64,000 nucleotides of DNA from Poseidonocella pacifica (GTDB taxonomy: Bacteria; Pseudomonadota; Alphaproteobacteria; Rhodobacterales; Rhodobacteraceae), in assembly GCF_900111875.1 (NCBI RefSeq), contig NZ_FOJU01000001.1, positions 806,001 through 870,000 on the forward strand, in the 5' to 3' direction. Shown here piece after piece: positions 9,799 to 20,208 of this stretch. The position numbers and the translations under genes were made by a program. Numbering within the stretch: the stretch's first letter is position 1; every line of letters starts with the position of its first letter. The notes below the pieces were generated by a model. It saw nothing but the letters and a program-made list of their open reading frames with translations. It did no database searches and was not told the DNA's origin.

Positions 9799-9921
9799 GA
9801 CAGACTCCCAATTGGTCAACTCGGATTACCAATTCCACGGGGCCGCATCAAGCACGGGGCCTTTCCCCCGCGGAAAATTTTGCTTAACGCTATTCTCAAA
9901 AGAGAAAGTGGGAAGGACCAG

Positions 9922-12201
9922 ATGACCGACCAGAGCAACGACGCCGCCCGTCAGGCCGCGCTCGACTATCATGAATTTCCCCGCCCCGGTAAGCTCGAGA
10001 TCAGAGCGACCAAGCCCATGGCCAATGGGCGGGACCTGTCGCGCGCCTATAGCCCCGGCGTTGCGGAGGCCTGTCTTGAGATCAAGGCGGACCCGACGAA
10101 CGCGGCGCGCTTCACCGGTCGCGGAAATCTCGTGGCTGTTGTCTCCAACGGAACGGCCGTTCTGGGCCTTGGCGATATCGGCGGTCTCGCCTCCAAACCG
10201 GTGATGGAGGGCAAGGCCGTGCTCTTCAAGAAATTCGCCGGAATCAACTGTTTCGACATCGAGCTTAATGAGCGCGACCCCGAAAAACTCGCCGAGATCG
10301 TCTGTGCGCTGGAGCCGACGTTTGGTGCCGTGAACCTTGAGGATATCAAGGCGCCGGATTGCTTTATCGTGGAGAAGATCTGCAAGGAGCGGATGAACAT
10401 TCCCGTCTTCCACGATGACCAACACGGAACAGCGATCGTCGTAGGGGCCGCGGCCAAGAACGCGCTTCATGTCGCGGGCAAGGCCTTTGAGGATATCAAG
10501 ATCGTCTCAACAGGTGGCGGCGCGGCGGGAATTGCCTGTCTCGACATGCTGATGAAGATGGGCGTCAAACGCGAGAACATCTGGCTCTGCGACGTGCATG
10601 GACTTGTCTATGAGGGCCGCGAGCAGGACATGAACCCGCAAAAGGCCGCCTACGCTCAAAAGACCGACAAGCGCACGCTGGGTGAGGTGATCGACGGAGC
10701 GGATCTGTTCCTCGGGCTCTCGGGGCCGAACGTGCTCAAGCCCGAAATGGTCGCCAAGATGACCAAGCAACCGATCATCTTTGCCCTCGCAAATCCCCAC
10801 CCGGAGATCATGCCCGATGCGGCCCGCGCGGTCGCCCCGGATGCGATCATCGCGACGGGGCGGTCCGATTATCCCAATCAAGTCAACAACGTGCTGTGCT
10901 TTCCGTTCATCTTCCGCGGCGCGCTGGATGTTGGCGCGCGGGAGATCAACGATGAGATGAAGCTGGCCTGTATCGATGGGTTGGCGGAACTGGCCCGCGC
11001 CACATCAAGTGCAGAGGCGGCAGCGGCTTATCACGGCGAGTCGATGAATTTCGGCCCCGACTATCTCATCCCCAAGGCGTTCGATCCCCGTCTGGTGAGC
11101 GTGGTGTCAAGCGCGGTTGCGCTTGCCGCCATGAAGAGCGGCGTGGCGGAGCGCCCGATCGAGGATTTCGAAGGCTACCGCGATCGTCTGAACCAATCGG
11201 TGTTCAAATCTGCCCTGCTCATGCGTCCCGTCTTTGAGGCGGCCCGCACGGCCTCCCGGCGCATCGTTTTCGCCGAGGGTGAGGATGAACGCGTGCTTCG
11301 GGCCGCGCAGGCGATCCTTGAGGAGACGACGGACAACCCCATCCTCATTGGCCGCCCCGAGGTCATTGAAACGCGCTGCGAACGGCTTGGCCTGACCATC
11401 CGTCCAGAGCGTGATGTGGATATCGTCAATCCGGAAAATGATCCCCGTTACCGGGATTACTGGACCACATATCACGAACTCATGGCCCGCAGCGGCGTCA
11501 CCCCCGATCTGGCGCGCGCGATCATGCGCACGAATACAACTGCCATCGGCGCGGTCATGGTTCATCGCGGGGATGCGGACAGCCTGATCTGCGGCACCTT
11601 TGGACAGTATCGCTGGCATCTCAAGTATCTACAGGATGTGCTTGGTCGCGACGGGTTGCGCCCGCAGGGTGCGCTTTCGATGATGATCATGGAAGACGGC
11701 CCGCTTTTCATCGCCGATACCCATGTCCGGTCCGAGCCAACGCCGGAGCAACTGGCTGAAACGGCGATCGGCGCGGCGCGGCATGTGCGCCGCTTTGGTG
11801 TGACCCCCAACATCGCGCTCTGCGCCCATTCCCAATTCGGCAACCTCGATTGCGATACTGGCACCAAGATGCGTCGCGCGATCGAGATACTGGATCAGAA
11901 GGGGGTCGATTTCTGCTATGAAGGCGAGATGAACATCGACTCCGCGCTCGACCCGGCGATCCGGGAGCGGATCCTGCCCGGCAATCGGATGAAGGGCGCG
12001 GCAAACACGCTGATCTTTGCCCATGCAGATGCGGCCTCCGGGGTGCGCAACATCCTGAAGATGAAGGCAAACGGGCTGGAAATCGGGCCGATCCTGATGG
12101 GGATGGGCAACCGGGCGCATATCGTGACACCGTCGATCACGCCGCGCGGCCTGCTCAACATGGCGGCCATCGCGGGCACGCCAGTGTCGATCTACGGCTG
12201 A
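9922..12201 (+). CDS. maeB: NADP-dependent malic enzyme with phosphotransacetylase-like domain
   Basis: A 759-residue protein, the same length as E. coli MaeB. Residues 1-420 form the malic enzyme (malate to pyruvate plus CO2 and NADPH): YSPGVAEACLEI, VFHDDQHGTAIV and the GGGAAGIACL nucleotide-binding motif. Residues from about 430 to 759 match phosphate acetyltransferase (PTA_PTB), which in this family is mostly regulatory. The ATG at 9922 follows GGAAGGA. It is divergent from lldD. A 10-bp hairpin lies 9 bp after its stop. Confidence 0.95.
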   Translation: MTDQSNDAARQAALDYHEFPRPGKLEIRATKPMANGRDLSRAYSPGVAEACLEIKADPTNAARFTGRGNLVAVVSNGTAVLGLGDIGGLASKPVMEGKAVLFKKFAGINCFDIELNERDPEKLAEIVCALEPTFGAVNLEDIKAPDCFIVEKICKERMNIPVFHDDQHGTAIVVGAAAKNALHVAGKAFEDIKIVSTGGGAAGIACLDMLMKMGVKRENIWLCDVHGLVYEGREQDMNPQKAAYAQKTDKRTLGEVIDGADLFLGLSGPNVLKPEMVAKMTKQPIIFALANPHPEIMPDAARAVAPDAIIATGRSDYPNQVNNVLCFPFIFRGALDVGAREINDEMKLACIDGLAELARATSSAEAAAAYHGESMNFGPDYLIPKAFDPRLVSVVSSAVALAAMKSGVAERPIEDFEGYRDRLNQSVFKSALLMRPVFEAARTASRRIVFAEGEDERVLRAAQAILEETTDNPILIGRPEVIETRCERLGLTIRPERDVDIVNPENDPRYRDYWTTYHELMARSGVTPDLARAIMRTNTTAIGAVMVHRGDADSLICGTFGQYRWHLKYLQDVLGRDGLRPQGALSMMIMEDGPLFIADTHVRSEPTPEQLAETAIGAARHVRRFGVTPNIALCAHSQFGNLDCDTGTKMRRAIEILDQKGVDFCYEGEMNIDSALDPAIRERILPGNRMKGAANTLIFAHADAASGVRNILKMKANGLEIGPILMGMGNRAHIVTPSITPRGLLNMAAIAGTPVSIYG

Positions 12202-12209
12202 TGTCTTAT

Positions 12210-12238
12210 GGTACAGGGCGGCTGGCGTGCCCTGTACC
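12210..12238 (+). terminator. Hairpin terminator candidate after maeB
   Basis: GGTACAGGGC and GCCCTGTACC form a perfect 10-bp stem with a 9-base loop, starting 9 bp after the maeB stop and ending 20 bp before the 3' end of the opposing pentapeptide gene. There is no clear T-run, so termination may be imperfect or bidirectional. Confidence 0.5.
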
Positions 12239-12257
12239 ACCCCACCCCCTCAAACCA

Positions 12258-13775
12258 TCAGCACCGCCCACCGGTATGCATCGAGAACCTCCGATGCGCA
12301 TTCTTGGGGCGCTCTGCATCCTGCGCCGGGTCGATGCCATCGCACCCGTCCGGAACGTTTTCGGCCCCGAAGCGGCAGAGATAGGTTCGGTCCTCCGCCG
12401 TCAGCCCCGTTGCCCCCGCAAAATTCGCGCCCCGAACGATCGGGCCAAACTCCCAGGCATTCTCTTCAATCCCCGAAGGATCAAAGGCGTTGCCCCCCAC
12501 CGGATAGGGCCACGCCTCTGGAATCTGCTCTTTGGCCCGTCCGAACTGCGCACCGGTGAAATCCGCATTGCTCAGGTCGGACCCGTAAAAGATCGTGGTG
12601 TTGAGCGTTGCTCCGGCAAAGGAAGCCTCAGCCAACGAAACCGTGTCGAAGGCCACGTAATTCAGCGCCGTAGGCGCGGACGAAACCCTCTGATCGAAGA
12701 ACTTGCCGAGCGTCGAGGAACTCGACGATCCAATTTCGTCATCGAAGCGGGTGTTCCGCATATTGGTGCCGAGGAAGCGCACGTTTACTAATCGTGCATG
12801 GCGGAAATCGGCCGCGGTTGCGGTGCCGTCGATTAGCGAGATGTCGCGCAAATCGCTATACGACAGATCGGCCAGCGCAATATCGCCACGACAGGCACTT
12901 AGCGTCTCAAGTGTGATACCCGAGAGCTTGGCCTTGGTCGTGTCCTGATATGAAAAATCGATACCAGTGATTGTGATACCGTCGAGGATCACCGGTTTCT
13001 CCAAGAAGGGCCCGGTGGCATAACTCCAGAGAGCGGGGCTGGTGAGTTGCCGGATTGTGGCGGGATCGGCGCCATGGGCCGGGTCCGCCGCGCCGCGGTT
13101 GAGCCAGACCAGCTCGCGAATTCCATTGCCGCCGGGGGCAAGGGCAAGCGCATTGACCAAGGCAGAGACGAATTGCCCGGATTCTCGCCGCGCGATGTCC
13201 AGACGAACAAGATCCTCGCCCTCTTTCTCAGACACAAGAAGCGCGCTCTTTGCCGGATCATCAAACCCGAGTATGGTGAGTGAATCCCGATCAAGGACCT
13301 GACGGAGGGAGAGCAGGTCCGTCTCAGGCGTGATCGATCCTTCCAAGTTTTCCAATGAATTGCGCAGTGTGGTGAGGGCCCGCTGCTCAACCCGTATAGC
13401 TTCCTTCAGGTGCGCGGTGAGAAGCGGCACGGATTCCTGCGCCTGTAGCGTGCCGATTGCCAGAGCGGCAGAGGTGCGTCTTTCAGGGTCGGACAGCGCC
13501 GGAGCGAATGTCGCAATCGTCTCTCGCAGGTTTTGTTCCAACTCGGTCCGCGCCAGACGGGTTTTCTCATGTTCGGTCAGCAGGAAAGTTATCACCGCGC
13601 CGAATAAACCGCCGACTGTCACCACGACGCCGATCATTTTGGTCGCCCGGTCAATATTGAGCCGCGCCCAGAATCCTTTCTTGGGCGTCGGAGCAAGCGA
13701 GCGGCGCTTTTCCTCTGCCAACTGGTCAAGCCAGTCTCCGAGGCTCTGCGCAAGGCGGTCTGGAATCTCCGGCAT
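12258..13775 (-). CDS. Membrane-anchored pentapeptide-repeat protein
   Basis: A 505-residue protein. Residues 1-45 are charged and probably cytosolic, and one hydrophobic segment at about 47-66 (MIGVVVTVGGLFGAVITFLL) should anchor it in the inner membrane. Residues 70-230 are helical and Leu-rich. From about 265 to 440 there are loosely spaced pentapeptide repeats (ADLSYSDLRD, ADFRHARLVNV, SNADFTGAQF), which fold as a right-handed quadrilateral beta-helix. Function is not known; related pentapeptide proteins range from DNA mimics to scaffold modules. Base composition is slightly lower in GC than its neighbours, and it stands alone between maeB and prpE. Confidence 0.75.
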   Translation of the reverse strand: MPEIPDRLAQSLGDWLDQLAEEKRRSLAPTPKKGFWARLNIDRATKMIGVVVTVGGLFGAVITFLLTEHEKTRLARTELEQNLRETIATFAPALSDPERRTSAALAIGTLQAQESVPLLTAHLKEAIRVEQRALTTLRNSLENLEGSITPETDLLSLRQVLDRDSLTILGFDDPAKSALLVSEKEGEDLVRLDIARRESGQFVSALVNALALAPGGNGIRELVWLNRGAADPAHGADPATIRQLTSPALWSYATGPFLEKPVILDGITITGIDFSYQDTTKAKLSGITLETLSACRGDIALADLSYSDLRDISLIDGTATAADFRHARLVNVRFLGTNMRNTRFDDEIGSSSSSTLGKFFDQRVSSAPTALNYVAFDTVSLAEASFAGATLNTTIFYGSDLSNADFTGAQFGRAKEQIPEAWPYPVGGNAFDPSGIEENAWEFGPIVRGANFAGATGLTAEDRTYLCRFGAENVPDGCDGIDPAQDAERPKNAHRRFSMHTGGRC

Positions 13776-13932
13776 CTTGGGGCACCTGCATGAGGCTCAG
13801 ATCACTATTCCCCACATCTGACCTTACGGCAAGAAGCGGCGCGACATGGTGGCGCCAACAGTCGTGCGAAACATTCTTGCTCCCGCGCACCCCAATGCGT
13901 ATTCAAGTTGCAAGACGACAGGGAGAATGCAC

Positions 13933-15831
13933 ATGCGCTACGCCGAAGTCTATGAGAGTTGGCAACAGGACCCGGAACGGTTCTGGCTCACTGCGGCGCA
14001 GTCAATCGATTGGGATCACGCGCCTAGCCGTACTCTCGATGCCACCCGGGCCCCGCTCTATGACTGGTTCGCGGATGGGCAGGTCAACGGATGTTGGAAT
14101 GCGGTCGATCGCCATGTCGCGGCAGGTCACGGTGAGCGTGTTGCCATCATCCACGACAGTCCGATCACCGGAACAGTCACCAAGATCACCTACGCGGAAT
14201 TGCAGCATAAGGTGACCAGACTGGCCGGCGCTCTCTCTGCGCGCGGTGTGGTGAAGGGAGACCGCGTGGTGATCTATATGCCCATGGTGCCGGAGGCGCT
14301 TGTGGGTATGCTTGCCTGCGCACGGATCGGGGCCGTGCATTCGGTTGTGTTCGGTGGGTTCGCGGCGCACGAATTGGCCGTGCGTATAGATGACGCGCGA
14401 CCCAAAGCGGTTCTGGCCGCGAGTTGCGGGATAGAGCCGGGTCGGGTCGTACACTACAAACCGCTCCTCGACTCCGCGATTGAACAAGCCACCCACAAAC
14501 CTGACATCTGCTTGATCTTTCAGCGAGAGCAGGAGCGTGCGCCGCTGATCCCTGGCCGAGATGAAGATTGGGAAGAGGCCTCAGCCGCAGCGGAGCCGGT
14601 TGACTGCCTGCCCGTTGAAGGAAACCATCCGGCCTATATCCTTTATACCTCTGGCACGACCGGCGCTCCGAAGGGGGTCGTGAGGCCCACTGGCGGGCAC
14701 CTCGTGGCGCTGGACTGGACGATGACCAACATTTACGACGTGGCGCCGGGAGATGTGTTCTGGGCCGCGTCGGATGTCGGCTGGGTCGTGGGGCATTCCT
14801 ATATCTGTTACGCACCGCTCATTCATGGCTGCACCACGGTGGTCTTTGAGGGCAAGCCCGTGGGAACGCCCGATCCCGGCACCTTCTGGCGGGTTATCGC
14901 GGACCATGGCGTCAAGGTGCTGTTCACCGCGCCCACGGCGTTTCGCGCGATCAAGAGAGAAGATCCCGCCGGTGAGTATCTGAAGGCGCACGATATTTCG
15001 TCGCTCAAGACACTTTTCCTCGCCGGGGAGCGGGCCGACCCCGACACCGTCCGCTGGGCCGAGACCCTTTTGCAGGTGCCGGTGATAGATCATTGGTGGC
15101 AAACCGAGACAGGCTATACCATCGTGGGCAACCCGATGGGGATAGAGCCCCTGCCGGTCAAGACCGGCTCCCCCACGGTTCCGATGCCCGGCTATGAGGT
15201 GCACATCCTCGACGACGGAGGGCACGAAGTTCCGGCAGGAACGCTTGGAGCGGTCGCGATCAAGCTCCCCCTGCCCCCGGGCACCGTATCGACGCTCTGG
15301 AACGCAGAGGACCGGTTCGTCAAAAGTTACCTGAGCACCTTCCCCGGCTATTACGAGACGGGCGATGCTGGCATGATGGATGAGGATGGATACCTCTATA
15401 TCATGGCGCGCACCGATGATGTCATAAATGTCGCGGGGCACCGGCTTTCGACGGGAGGCATGGAGGAGGTTCTGGCCGATCATCCCGATGTCGCGGAATG
15501 TGCGGTGATCGGCGCGGCGGATGCCCTCAAGGGGCAGGTTCCGGTCGGTTTTGTCTGTCTCACCAAGGGTGTAGACCGACCCCATGACGATATTACCCGC
15601 GAATGCGTGGCGCGCGTACGTGACCAGATCGGCCCTGTTGCCGCGTTCAAATGCTGTGTTGTGGTCGACCGTTTGCCCAAAACCCGGTCGGGCAAGATCC
15701 TGCGGGCAACCATGGCGCGGCTGGCCGATGGGGAAGGGTTCAAGATGCCCGCGACAATCGACGATCCGGCCATTTTGGATGAGATCAAGACCGCGCTTCA
15801 GACACTTGGGCTGGCCGCCGCGAAATCCTAG
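13933..15831 (+). CDS. prpE: Propionyl-CoA synthetase
   Basis: A 632-residue AMP-forming acyl-CoA synthetase of the acetyl/propionyl-CoA synthetase branch. Visible motifs are the P-loop YTSGTTGAPKGV, the adenine-binding WWQTETGY and the C-terminal A10 motif PKTRSGKILR with the catalytic Lys. The N-terminal RYAEVYESWQQDPERFW and overall length favour PrpE over Acs. It would activate propionate for methylmalonyl-CoA or methylcitrate metabolism. The ATG at 13933 is chosen because AGGGAG ends 8 bases upstream; an ATG at 13927 is too close. It is divergent from the pentapeptide gene. Confidence 0.9.
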   Translation: MRYAEVYESWQQDPERFWLTAAQSIDWDHAPSRTLDATRAPLYDWFADGQVNGCWNAVDRHVAAGHGERVAIIHDSPITGTVTKITYAELQHKVTRLAGALSARGVVKGDRVVIYMPMVPEALVGMLACARIGAVHSVVFGGFAAHELAVRIDDARPKAVLAASCGIEPGRVVHYKPLLDSAIEQATHKPDICLIFQREQERAPLIPGRDEDWEEASAAAEPVDCLPVEGNHPAYILYTSGTTGAPKGVVRPTGGHLVALDWTMTNIYDVAPGDVFWAASDVGWVVGHSYICYAPLIHGCTTVVFEGKPVGTPDPGTFWRVIADHGVKVLFTAPTAFRAIKREDPAGEYLKAHDISSLKTLFLAGERADPDTVRWAETLLQVPVIDHWWQTETGYTIVGNPMGIEPLPVKTGSPTVPMPGYEVHILDDGGHEVPAGTLGAVAIKLPLPPGTVSTLWNAEDRFVKSYLSTFPGYYETGDAGMMDEDGYLYIMARTDDVINVAGHRLSTGGMEEVLADHPDVAECAVIGAADALKGQVPVGFVCLTKGVDRPHDDITRECVARVRDQIGPVAAFKCCVVVDRLPKTRSGKILRATMARLADGEGFKMPATIDDPAILDEIKTALQTLGLAAAKS

Positions 15832-15939
15832 CCGCCTATCAAACGTGCTTTGCTGAAAACTTCGCCCAAGATCACACGCCGATGAAAGGTTCTGTTAACT
15901 TAATCAGCCTTAAGTTGAGGTGAAGCTTAAGGAATTGCG

Positions 15940-17787
15940 TTGGAAATGGGCTATCCCGTCCCACTGTCTGAGTATGCACGCTTGAAGGTGGTCGAACGCC
16001 TTCGTGTCGAGGAAGCCGAGGTCGATCAGGATATTGAGCGGCTTGTCGCACTCGCGGCGCAGGTCGCTGGCCTGCCGATCGGCTTGTTGTCGATCATGCA
16101 TGCGGACGAACAGCAATTCATCGTGAATCACGGGCTGCCTGAACTGTCCGGCACGCCGCGCGAACATGCATTTTGCAGCTATCCTATCGGAGAGGGCCGC
16201 ACGCTTCATGTGCCCGATGCCCATGACGATGCCCGCTTTGCGCAGAACCCCCTTGTTGTCGGCGCGCCGCACCTGCGCAGCTATGTCGGCGTTCCGCTTG
16301 AGGTTGAGGAGGGTATCCACGCCGGAACGCTGTGCCTTCTTGGTCATGAGGCACATGATGTCGACACTGTGACCCTGGACCGGATCATTACCATCGGTAC
16401 CGCGATTACCCGCCTGCTGTGCAGTCAACGGGATCGCCGCGAATTGGATGAGGCACACGCCAAACTGGATTTCGAACGGCGCGTGGTTGAGCGGGCGTCC
16501 CGCACCTGCGGTCTTACTGGCCTTCTCAACATGACCGCCTTCCGCGAGGAAGGCACGAACATCATCGACGACAGGCAGGAGTCCATGCAACTGGCCCTTG
16601 TCGATATCGACGAATTCCGCACGATCAACGAACGGTTCGGGGCCTTCATCGGGGATGAGTTCCTCGCCGCTCTTTCGGAATCTATCCATTCTCTTGGGGC
16701 GCGCAATTGCACCGCCGGTCGCGTTGGTGATGACAAATTCGCGCTCTTGCTGAGAACAGTCGATAGCACCGCCGAAGAGATCATCGAACGTCTGCGCGCC
16801 AAGTTCTATGAAAGCACGCGGCCTTTGGGCCTGATCGAAATGGGCCGGCTCAGCGTCGGTCTGGCGGGCAGCGAAAACGGAGCGCCCAGTTGGCGGACTC
16901 TGCTGTCCAATGCCGAAGTCGCCCTTCATGCGGCAAAATCTCTGGGCCGGGACCGCACCGTTCGGCACGATGAGGCCATCGACCGCGTCTATAATATCAA
17001 AGCCTTCCAGAGCGCGTTTACCGAAGCGATCCTGAAGGGGGAAATCGTCCCCTATTTTCAACCGATCATCGGCTTGGAAACACGGCGGATCGAAGGCCTG
17101 GAAGTTCTGGTGCGCTGGCATCAGGACGATGGACAGGTGCGCCCCCCCGCGCAGTTCTACAAGGCGTTCAGCGATCGGTTGCTCGCCCCACTATTGACGC
17201 GGCGCATCGCTGATGCCGTATGTGATATCCTCCCGGAATGGCGCAGACTGGGGCTCAATCCCGGCAAGATTTGCTTGAACGCTACCGCCGAGGATGTGGC
17301 GCATCCCGACCAACTCATGGATATCATGCACGAGCTGGCAGCCGCCGGCCTCAGTCCGTCAGATCTCACTATAGAGGTCACGGAAACCATCGTTATGGAC
17401 GATCCCGAAGGCGGCATGCGACGCACGCTGCAATCCCTCCGGGACAAGGGCGTCCGTGTCGCGCTGGACGATTTCGGCACAGGTTTCGGCAGCCTGACCC
17501 ACCTCAGTTCCTGGCCCGTCGATATCCTCAAGATCGACCGACAATTCGTTCGCCGCCTGCCCCGCAGCGAAAAGGACCGCCATATCGTTCGGAGCCTCGT
17601 CGATCTCGCTGGACGGTTGGGGCTGGAGACGGTCGCGGAAGGCATCGAGACAGACTGGCAGCGTGATTTCGTGACCGAAACGGGATGCGATTACGGCCAA
17701 GGGTTTTTCTATTCGCCCGCGGTTTCAGCCGAGGAAATCAAAGATCTGCTGCTGCGCGAACGCGCCCACGGCCGTCATACCGGCTAA
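15940..17787 (+). CDS. GAF-GGDEF-EAL cyclic-di-GMP signalling protein
   Basis: A 615-residue cytosolic protein. Residues about 20-165 form a GAF-type sensor domain, about 185-335 a GGDEF domain and about 350-605 an EAL domain. The GGDEF signature is degenerate: the site reads RVGDDKF, so diguanylate cyclase activity is unlikely. In the EAL domain the signature is EVL rather than EAL, but the metal-binding acidic residues persist (DDFGTGFGSL, KIDRQFV, AEGIET), so c-di-GMP phosphodiesterase activity is plausible. The start is probably the TTG at 15940, with AAGGA 7 bases upstream; the ATG at 15946 is the alternative. It converges with nadK. Confidence 0.88.
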   Translation: MEMGYPVPLSEYARLKVVERLRVEEAEVDQDIERLVALAAQVAGLPIGLLSIMHADEQQFIVNHGLPELSGTPREHAFCSYPIGEGRTLHVPDAHDDARFAQNPLVVGAPHLRSYVGVPLEVEEGIHAGTLCLLGHEAHDVDTVTLDRIITIGTAITRLLCSQRDRRELDEAHAKLDFERRVVERASRTCGLTGLLNMTAFREEGTNIIDDRQESMQLALVDIDEFRTINERFGAFIGDEFLAALSESIHSLGARNCTAGRVGDDKFALLLRTVDSTAEEIIERLRAKFYESTRPLGLIEMGRLSVGLAGSENGAPSWRTLLSNAEVALHAAKSLGRDRTVRHDEAIDRVYNIKAFQSAFTEAILKGEIVPYFQPIIGLETRRIEGLEVLVRWHQDDGQVRPPAQFYKAFSDRLLAPLLTRRIADAVCDILPEWRRLGLNPGKICLNATAEDVAHPDQLMDIMHELAAAGLSPSDLTIEVTETIVMDDPEGGMRRTLQSLRDKGVRVALDDFGTGFGSLTHLSSWPVDILKIDRQFVRRLPRSEKDRHIVRSLVDLAGRLGLETVAEGIETDWQRDFVTETGCDYGQGFFYSPAVSAEEIKDLLLRERAHGRHTG

Positions 17788-17813
17788 GCCCATCTTCCGG
17801 GGATGTCCGGTCG

Positions 17814-18569
17814 TTAGACGAATTGTTCCTGAATAAGACGTTCTTCCAGCCCGTGGCCCGGATCAAAGAGAATCCGGTGCCGGATCGACGGCTCTGAATG
17901 TATTTCGACCGTCTGCACATTCCGTACCGACCGACCATCTGCATCTGCCATAACCGGCCGCTTGTCGGCTTCGTTCACGTCAAAACGCACCGTCGCAGTT
18001 TTGGGCAGCAATGCGCCGCGCCACCGCCGCGGACGAAACGCGGCGACAGCCGTAAGCGCCAGCACATCCGCCCCGATCGGCAAGATCGGACCATGGGCGG
18101 AGTAGTTGTAGGCTGTTGAACCTGCTGGCGTTGCGAGCAGCGCGCCATCGCAGACCAACTCATCCATCCGAAGGCGTCCATCGACCGTGATCCGGAGCTT
18201 GGCAGCTTGAGGGCCTTGCCGCAGCAGCGAGACCTCGTTGATGGCCAGTTCCTCGCGGATCACACCGTCGCGCTGTGTCGCGCGCATCATCAGCGGATTG
18301 ACGACCTCTTGCTCCGCCATGCTGAGCCGCTCCAGAAGCCCGTCTTCAAGATACTCGTTCATCATGAAACCGACCGTGCCACGGTTCATCCCGTATACCG
18401 GGGCATCGATTTCCTGCGTGGCGTGCAACGTCTGGAGCATGAAACCATCGCCGCCAAGGGCGACAATAACGTCCGCCTCATAGACGGGGGCATCGCCATA
18501 GCGATCCGCAAGGACATCACGCGATTGCTGCGCGATCTCTACGCTACTGGCCACAAAGGAAATTTTCAT
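17814..18569 (-). CDS. nadK: NAD kinase
   Basis: A 251-residue NAD kinase that phosphorylates NAD to NADP. The GGDG motif with the catalytic Asp is at residues 39-42, and [15 protein letters not shown] is the conserved NAD-binding loop. I start at 18569 (MKISFVAS), the normal N-terminus in Rhodobacteraceae; the frame stays open to 18698 but the extra residues are charged and non-homologous. The start is divergent from glyA, 172 bp away. It is cytosolic. Confidence 0.92.
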   Translation of the reverse strand: MKISFVASSVEIAQQSRDVLADRYGDAPVYEADVIVALGGDGFMLQTLHATQEIDAPVYGMNRGTVGFMMNEYLEDGLLERLSMAEQEVVNPLMMRATQRDGVIREELAINEVSLLRQGPQAAKLRITVDGRLRMDELVCDGALLATPAGSTAYNYSAHGPILPIGADVLALTAVAAFRPRRWRGALLPKTATVRFDVNEADKRPVMADADGRSVRNVQTVEIHSEPSIRHRILFDPGHGLEERLIQEQFV

Positions 18570-18741
18570 CCCGAAATTCGTGCCTTTCCGATCCGCATCA
18601 ATCCGTTCCGACAGAAACACAAGTTTCCCCCCGGGGCCAGCACTGCGCGCGTCTTTCGGTCGCCTTTTGCTTTCCACGCTTTTCGCTCGCCGGGTCATGC
18701 GCTAGGAAATTTCAACAATCACATGGACAGAGGATGCCCCG

Positions 18742-20037
18742 ATGGACGCCCCCACCCGCGACACCGGCTTTTTCACTGAAAGCCTTGAGAGCAGAGACCC
18801 CGAGATTTTCGGCGCAATCGAACAGGAGCTGGGCCGCCAGCGCGACGAGATCGAACTGATCGCGAGCGAGAACATCGTCTCGGCGGCGGTGATGGCGGCA
18901 CAAGGCTCTGTCATGACGAACAAATATGCCGAAGGCTATCCCGGGCGGCGGTATTATGGCGGTTGCCAGTATGTCGATATCGCGGAAAACCTTGCCATCG
19001 AGCGGGCGTGCAAGCTGTTCGACTGCGGCTTTGCCAACGTACAGCCCAACTCCGGCAGTCAGGCAAACCAGGGCGTCTTTACCGCACTGTTGCAACCGGG
19101 GGACACGATCCTCGGGATGAGCCTCGACGCGGGCGGCCACCTGACCCACGGGGCGCGCCCCAACCAGTCGGGCAAATGGTTCAACGCGGTGCAATATGGT
19201 GTGCGGCGGCAGGATAACCTGCTGGATTACGATGAGGTCCAGCGCCTCGCCACCGAGCATCAGCCCAAGCTCATCATCGCGGGCGGCTCGGCGATCCCGC
19301 GCCAGATCGACTTTGCCAAGATGCGGGAAATCGCGGATTCCGTGGGGGCCTATCTTCATGTGGACATGGCGCATTTCGCGGGCCTGGTTGCGGCGGGCGA
19401 GCATCCTTCGCCCTTCCCCCACGCGCATGTGGCAACCACTACGACCCACAAAACCCTGCGCGGCCCGCGCGGCGGCATGATCCTGACGAACGACGAGGCA
19501 CTAGCCAAGAAGTTCAACTCGGCGATCTTCCCCGGCATTCAGGGCGGTCCGCTCATGCACGTCATCGCGGCCAAGGCCGTGGCCTTTGGCGAAGCGCTTC
19601 GGCCGGAGTTCAAGGATTACATCCGGGCGGTCATCGCCAATGCGCAGGCCCTTTCTGACCAGCTCATCAAAGGCGGTCTCGACACGGTCACACATGGCAC
19701 CGATACCCATGTGCTGCTGGTCGATCTGCGGCCCAAAGGTGTGAAGGGCAATGCCACCGAAAAGGCGCTTGGCCGCGCGCATATCACCTGCAACAAGAAC
19801 GGCGTTCCGTTCGATCCCGAAAAGCCCACCGTCACATCCGGCATCCGGCTCGGATCGCCCGCGGGCACGACGCGGGGCTTCGGTGAGGCCGAGTTCCGTC
19901 AGATCGCGGATTGGATCGTGGAAGTCGTCGATGGGCTCGCCGCGAATGGCGAAGATGGCAACGCGGAGGTCGAGGAAAAGGTCAAAGCCGAAGTCGCGAC
20001 GCTGTGTGCCCGTTTCCCGATCTATGGGGATCTGTGA
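18742..20037 (+). CDS. glyA: Serine hydroxymethyltransferase
   Basis: A 431-residue PLP enzyme interconverting serine and glycine with tetrahydrofolate, the main source of one-carbon units. The PLP lysine is Lys237 in [14 protein letters not shown]. Other family marks are SENIVSAAV (44-52), YYGGCQYVD and [13 protein letters not shown]. Length is normal. The ATG at 18742 has GAGG upstream. A strong terminator hairpin follows about 70 bp after the stop. I see no glycine riboswitch fold upstream. Confidence 0.97.
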   Translation: MDAPTRDTGFFTESLESRDPEIFGAIEQELGRQRDEIELIASENIVSAAVMAAQGSVMTNKYAEGYPGRRYYGGCQYVDIAENLAIERACKLFDCGFANVQPNSGSQANQGVFTALLQPGDTILGMSLDAGGHLTHGARPNQSGKWFNAVQYGVRRQDNLLDYDEVQRLATEHQPKLIIAGGSAIPRQIDFAKMREIADSVGAYLHVDMAHFAGLVAAGEHPSPFPHAHVATTTTHKTLRGPRGGMILTNDEALAKKFNSAIFPGIQGGPLMHVIAAKAVAFGEALRPEFKDYIRAVIANAQALSDQLIKGGLDTVTHGTDTHVLLVDLRPKGVKGNATEKALGRAHITCNKNGVPFDPEKPTVTSGIRLGSPAGTTRGFGEAEFRQIADWIVEVVDGLAANGEDGNAEVEEKVKAEVATLCARFPIYGDL

Positions 20038-20040
20038 TGC

Positions 20041-20106
20041 TGCATATGCAAGCATCCGTTCGGTGCACGAAGGTATACGATTAACCGTATGAAATAGCTT
20101 GCATAT
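20041..20106. repeat. Nested inverted repeats downstream of glyA
   Basis: Three nested dyads sit directly after glyA. TGCATATGCA (20041-20050) is a perfect palindrome. ATATGCAAGC (20044-20053) pairs with GCTTGCATAT (20097-20106). Inside these, ATACG (20075-20079) pairs with CGTAT (20086-20090). They could be a structured 3' UTR of glyA or operators for the small periplasmic gene at 20209. Confidence 0.4.
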
Positions 20107-20109
20107 CTG

Positions 20110-20139
20110 CCATGCAGCGAGAGGGGTTTCGCTGCATGG
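20110..20139 (+). terminator. Hairpin terminator after glyA
   Basis: CCATGCAGCGA and TCGCTGCATGG form an 11-bp perfect stem with an 8-base loop, 73 bp after the glyA stop. The following bases (CCTTCCTGTTTATG) are only moderately T-rich, so it is a likely but not perfect intrinsic terminator. Confidence 0.55.
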
Positions 20140-20208
20140 CCTTCCTGTTTATGCTGCAATGCAGAAACACACGGGCTTTGCCCGACGTACGCAATTGCAG
20201 GAATCTCC

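Noticed and set aside
9826-10470. A 214-codon minus-strand frame
   Set aside because: Antisense to the maeB N-terminal domain, which is unmistakable.
18570-18741. Glycine or other riboswitch ahead of glyA
   Set aside because: The 172 bp is mostly an open frame of nadK's upstream extension with no recognisable aptamer pairing.
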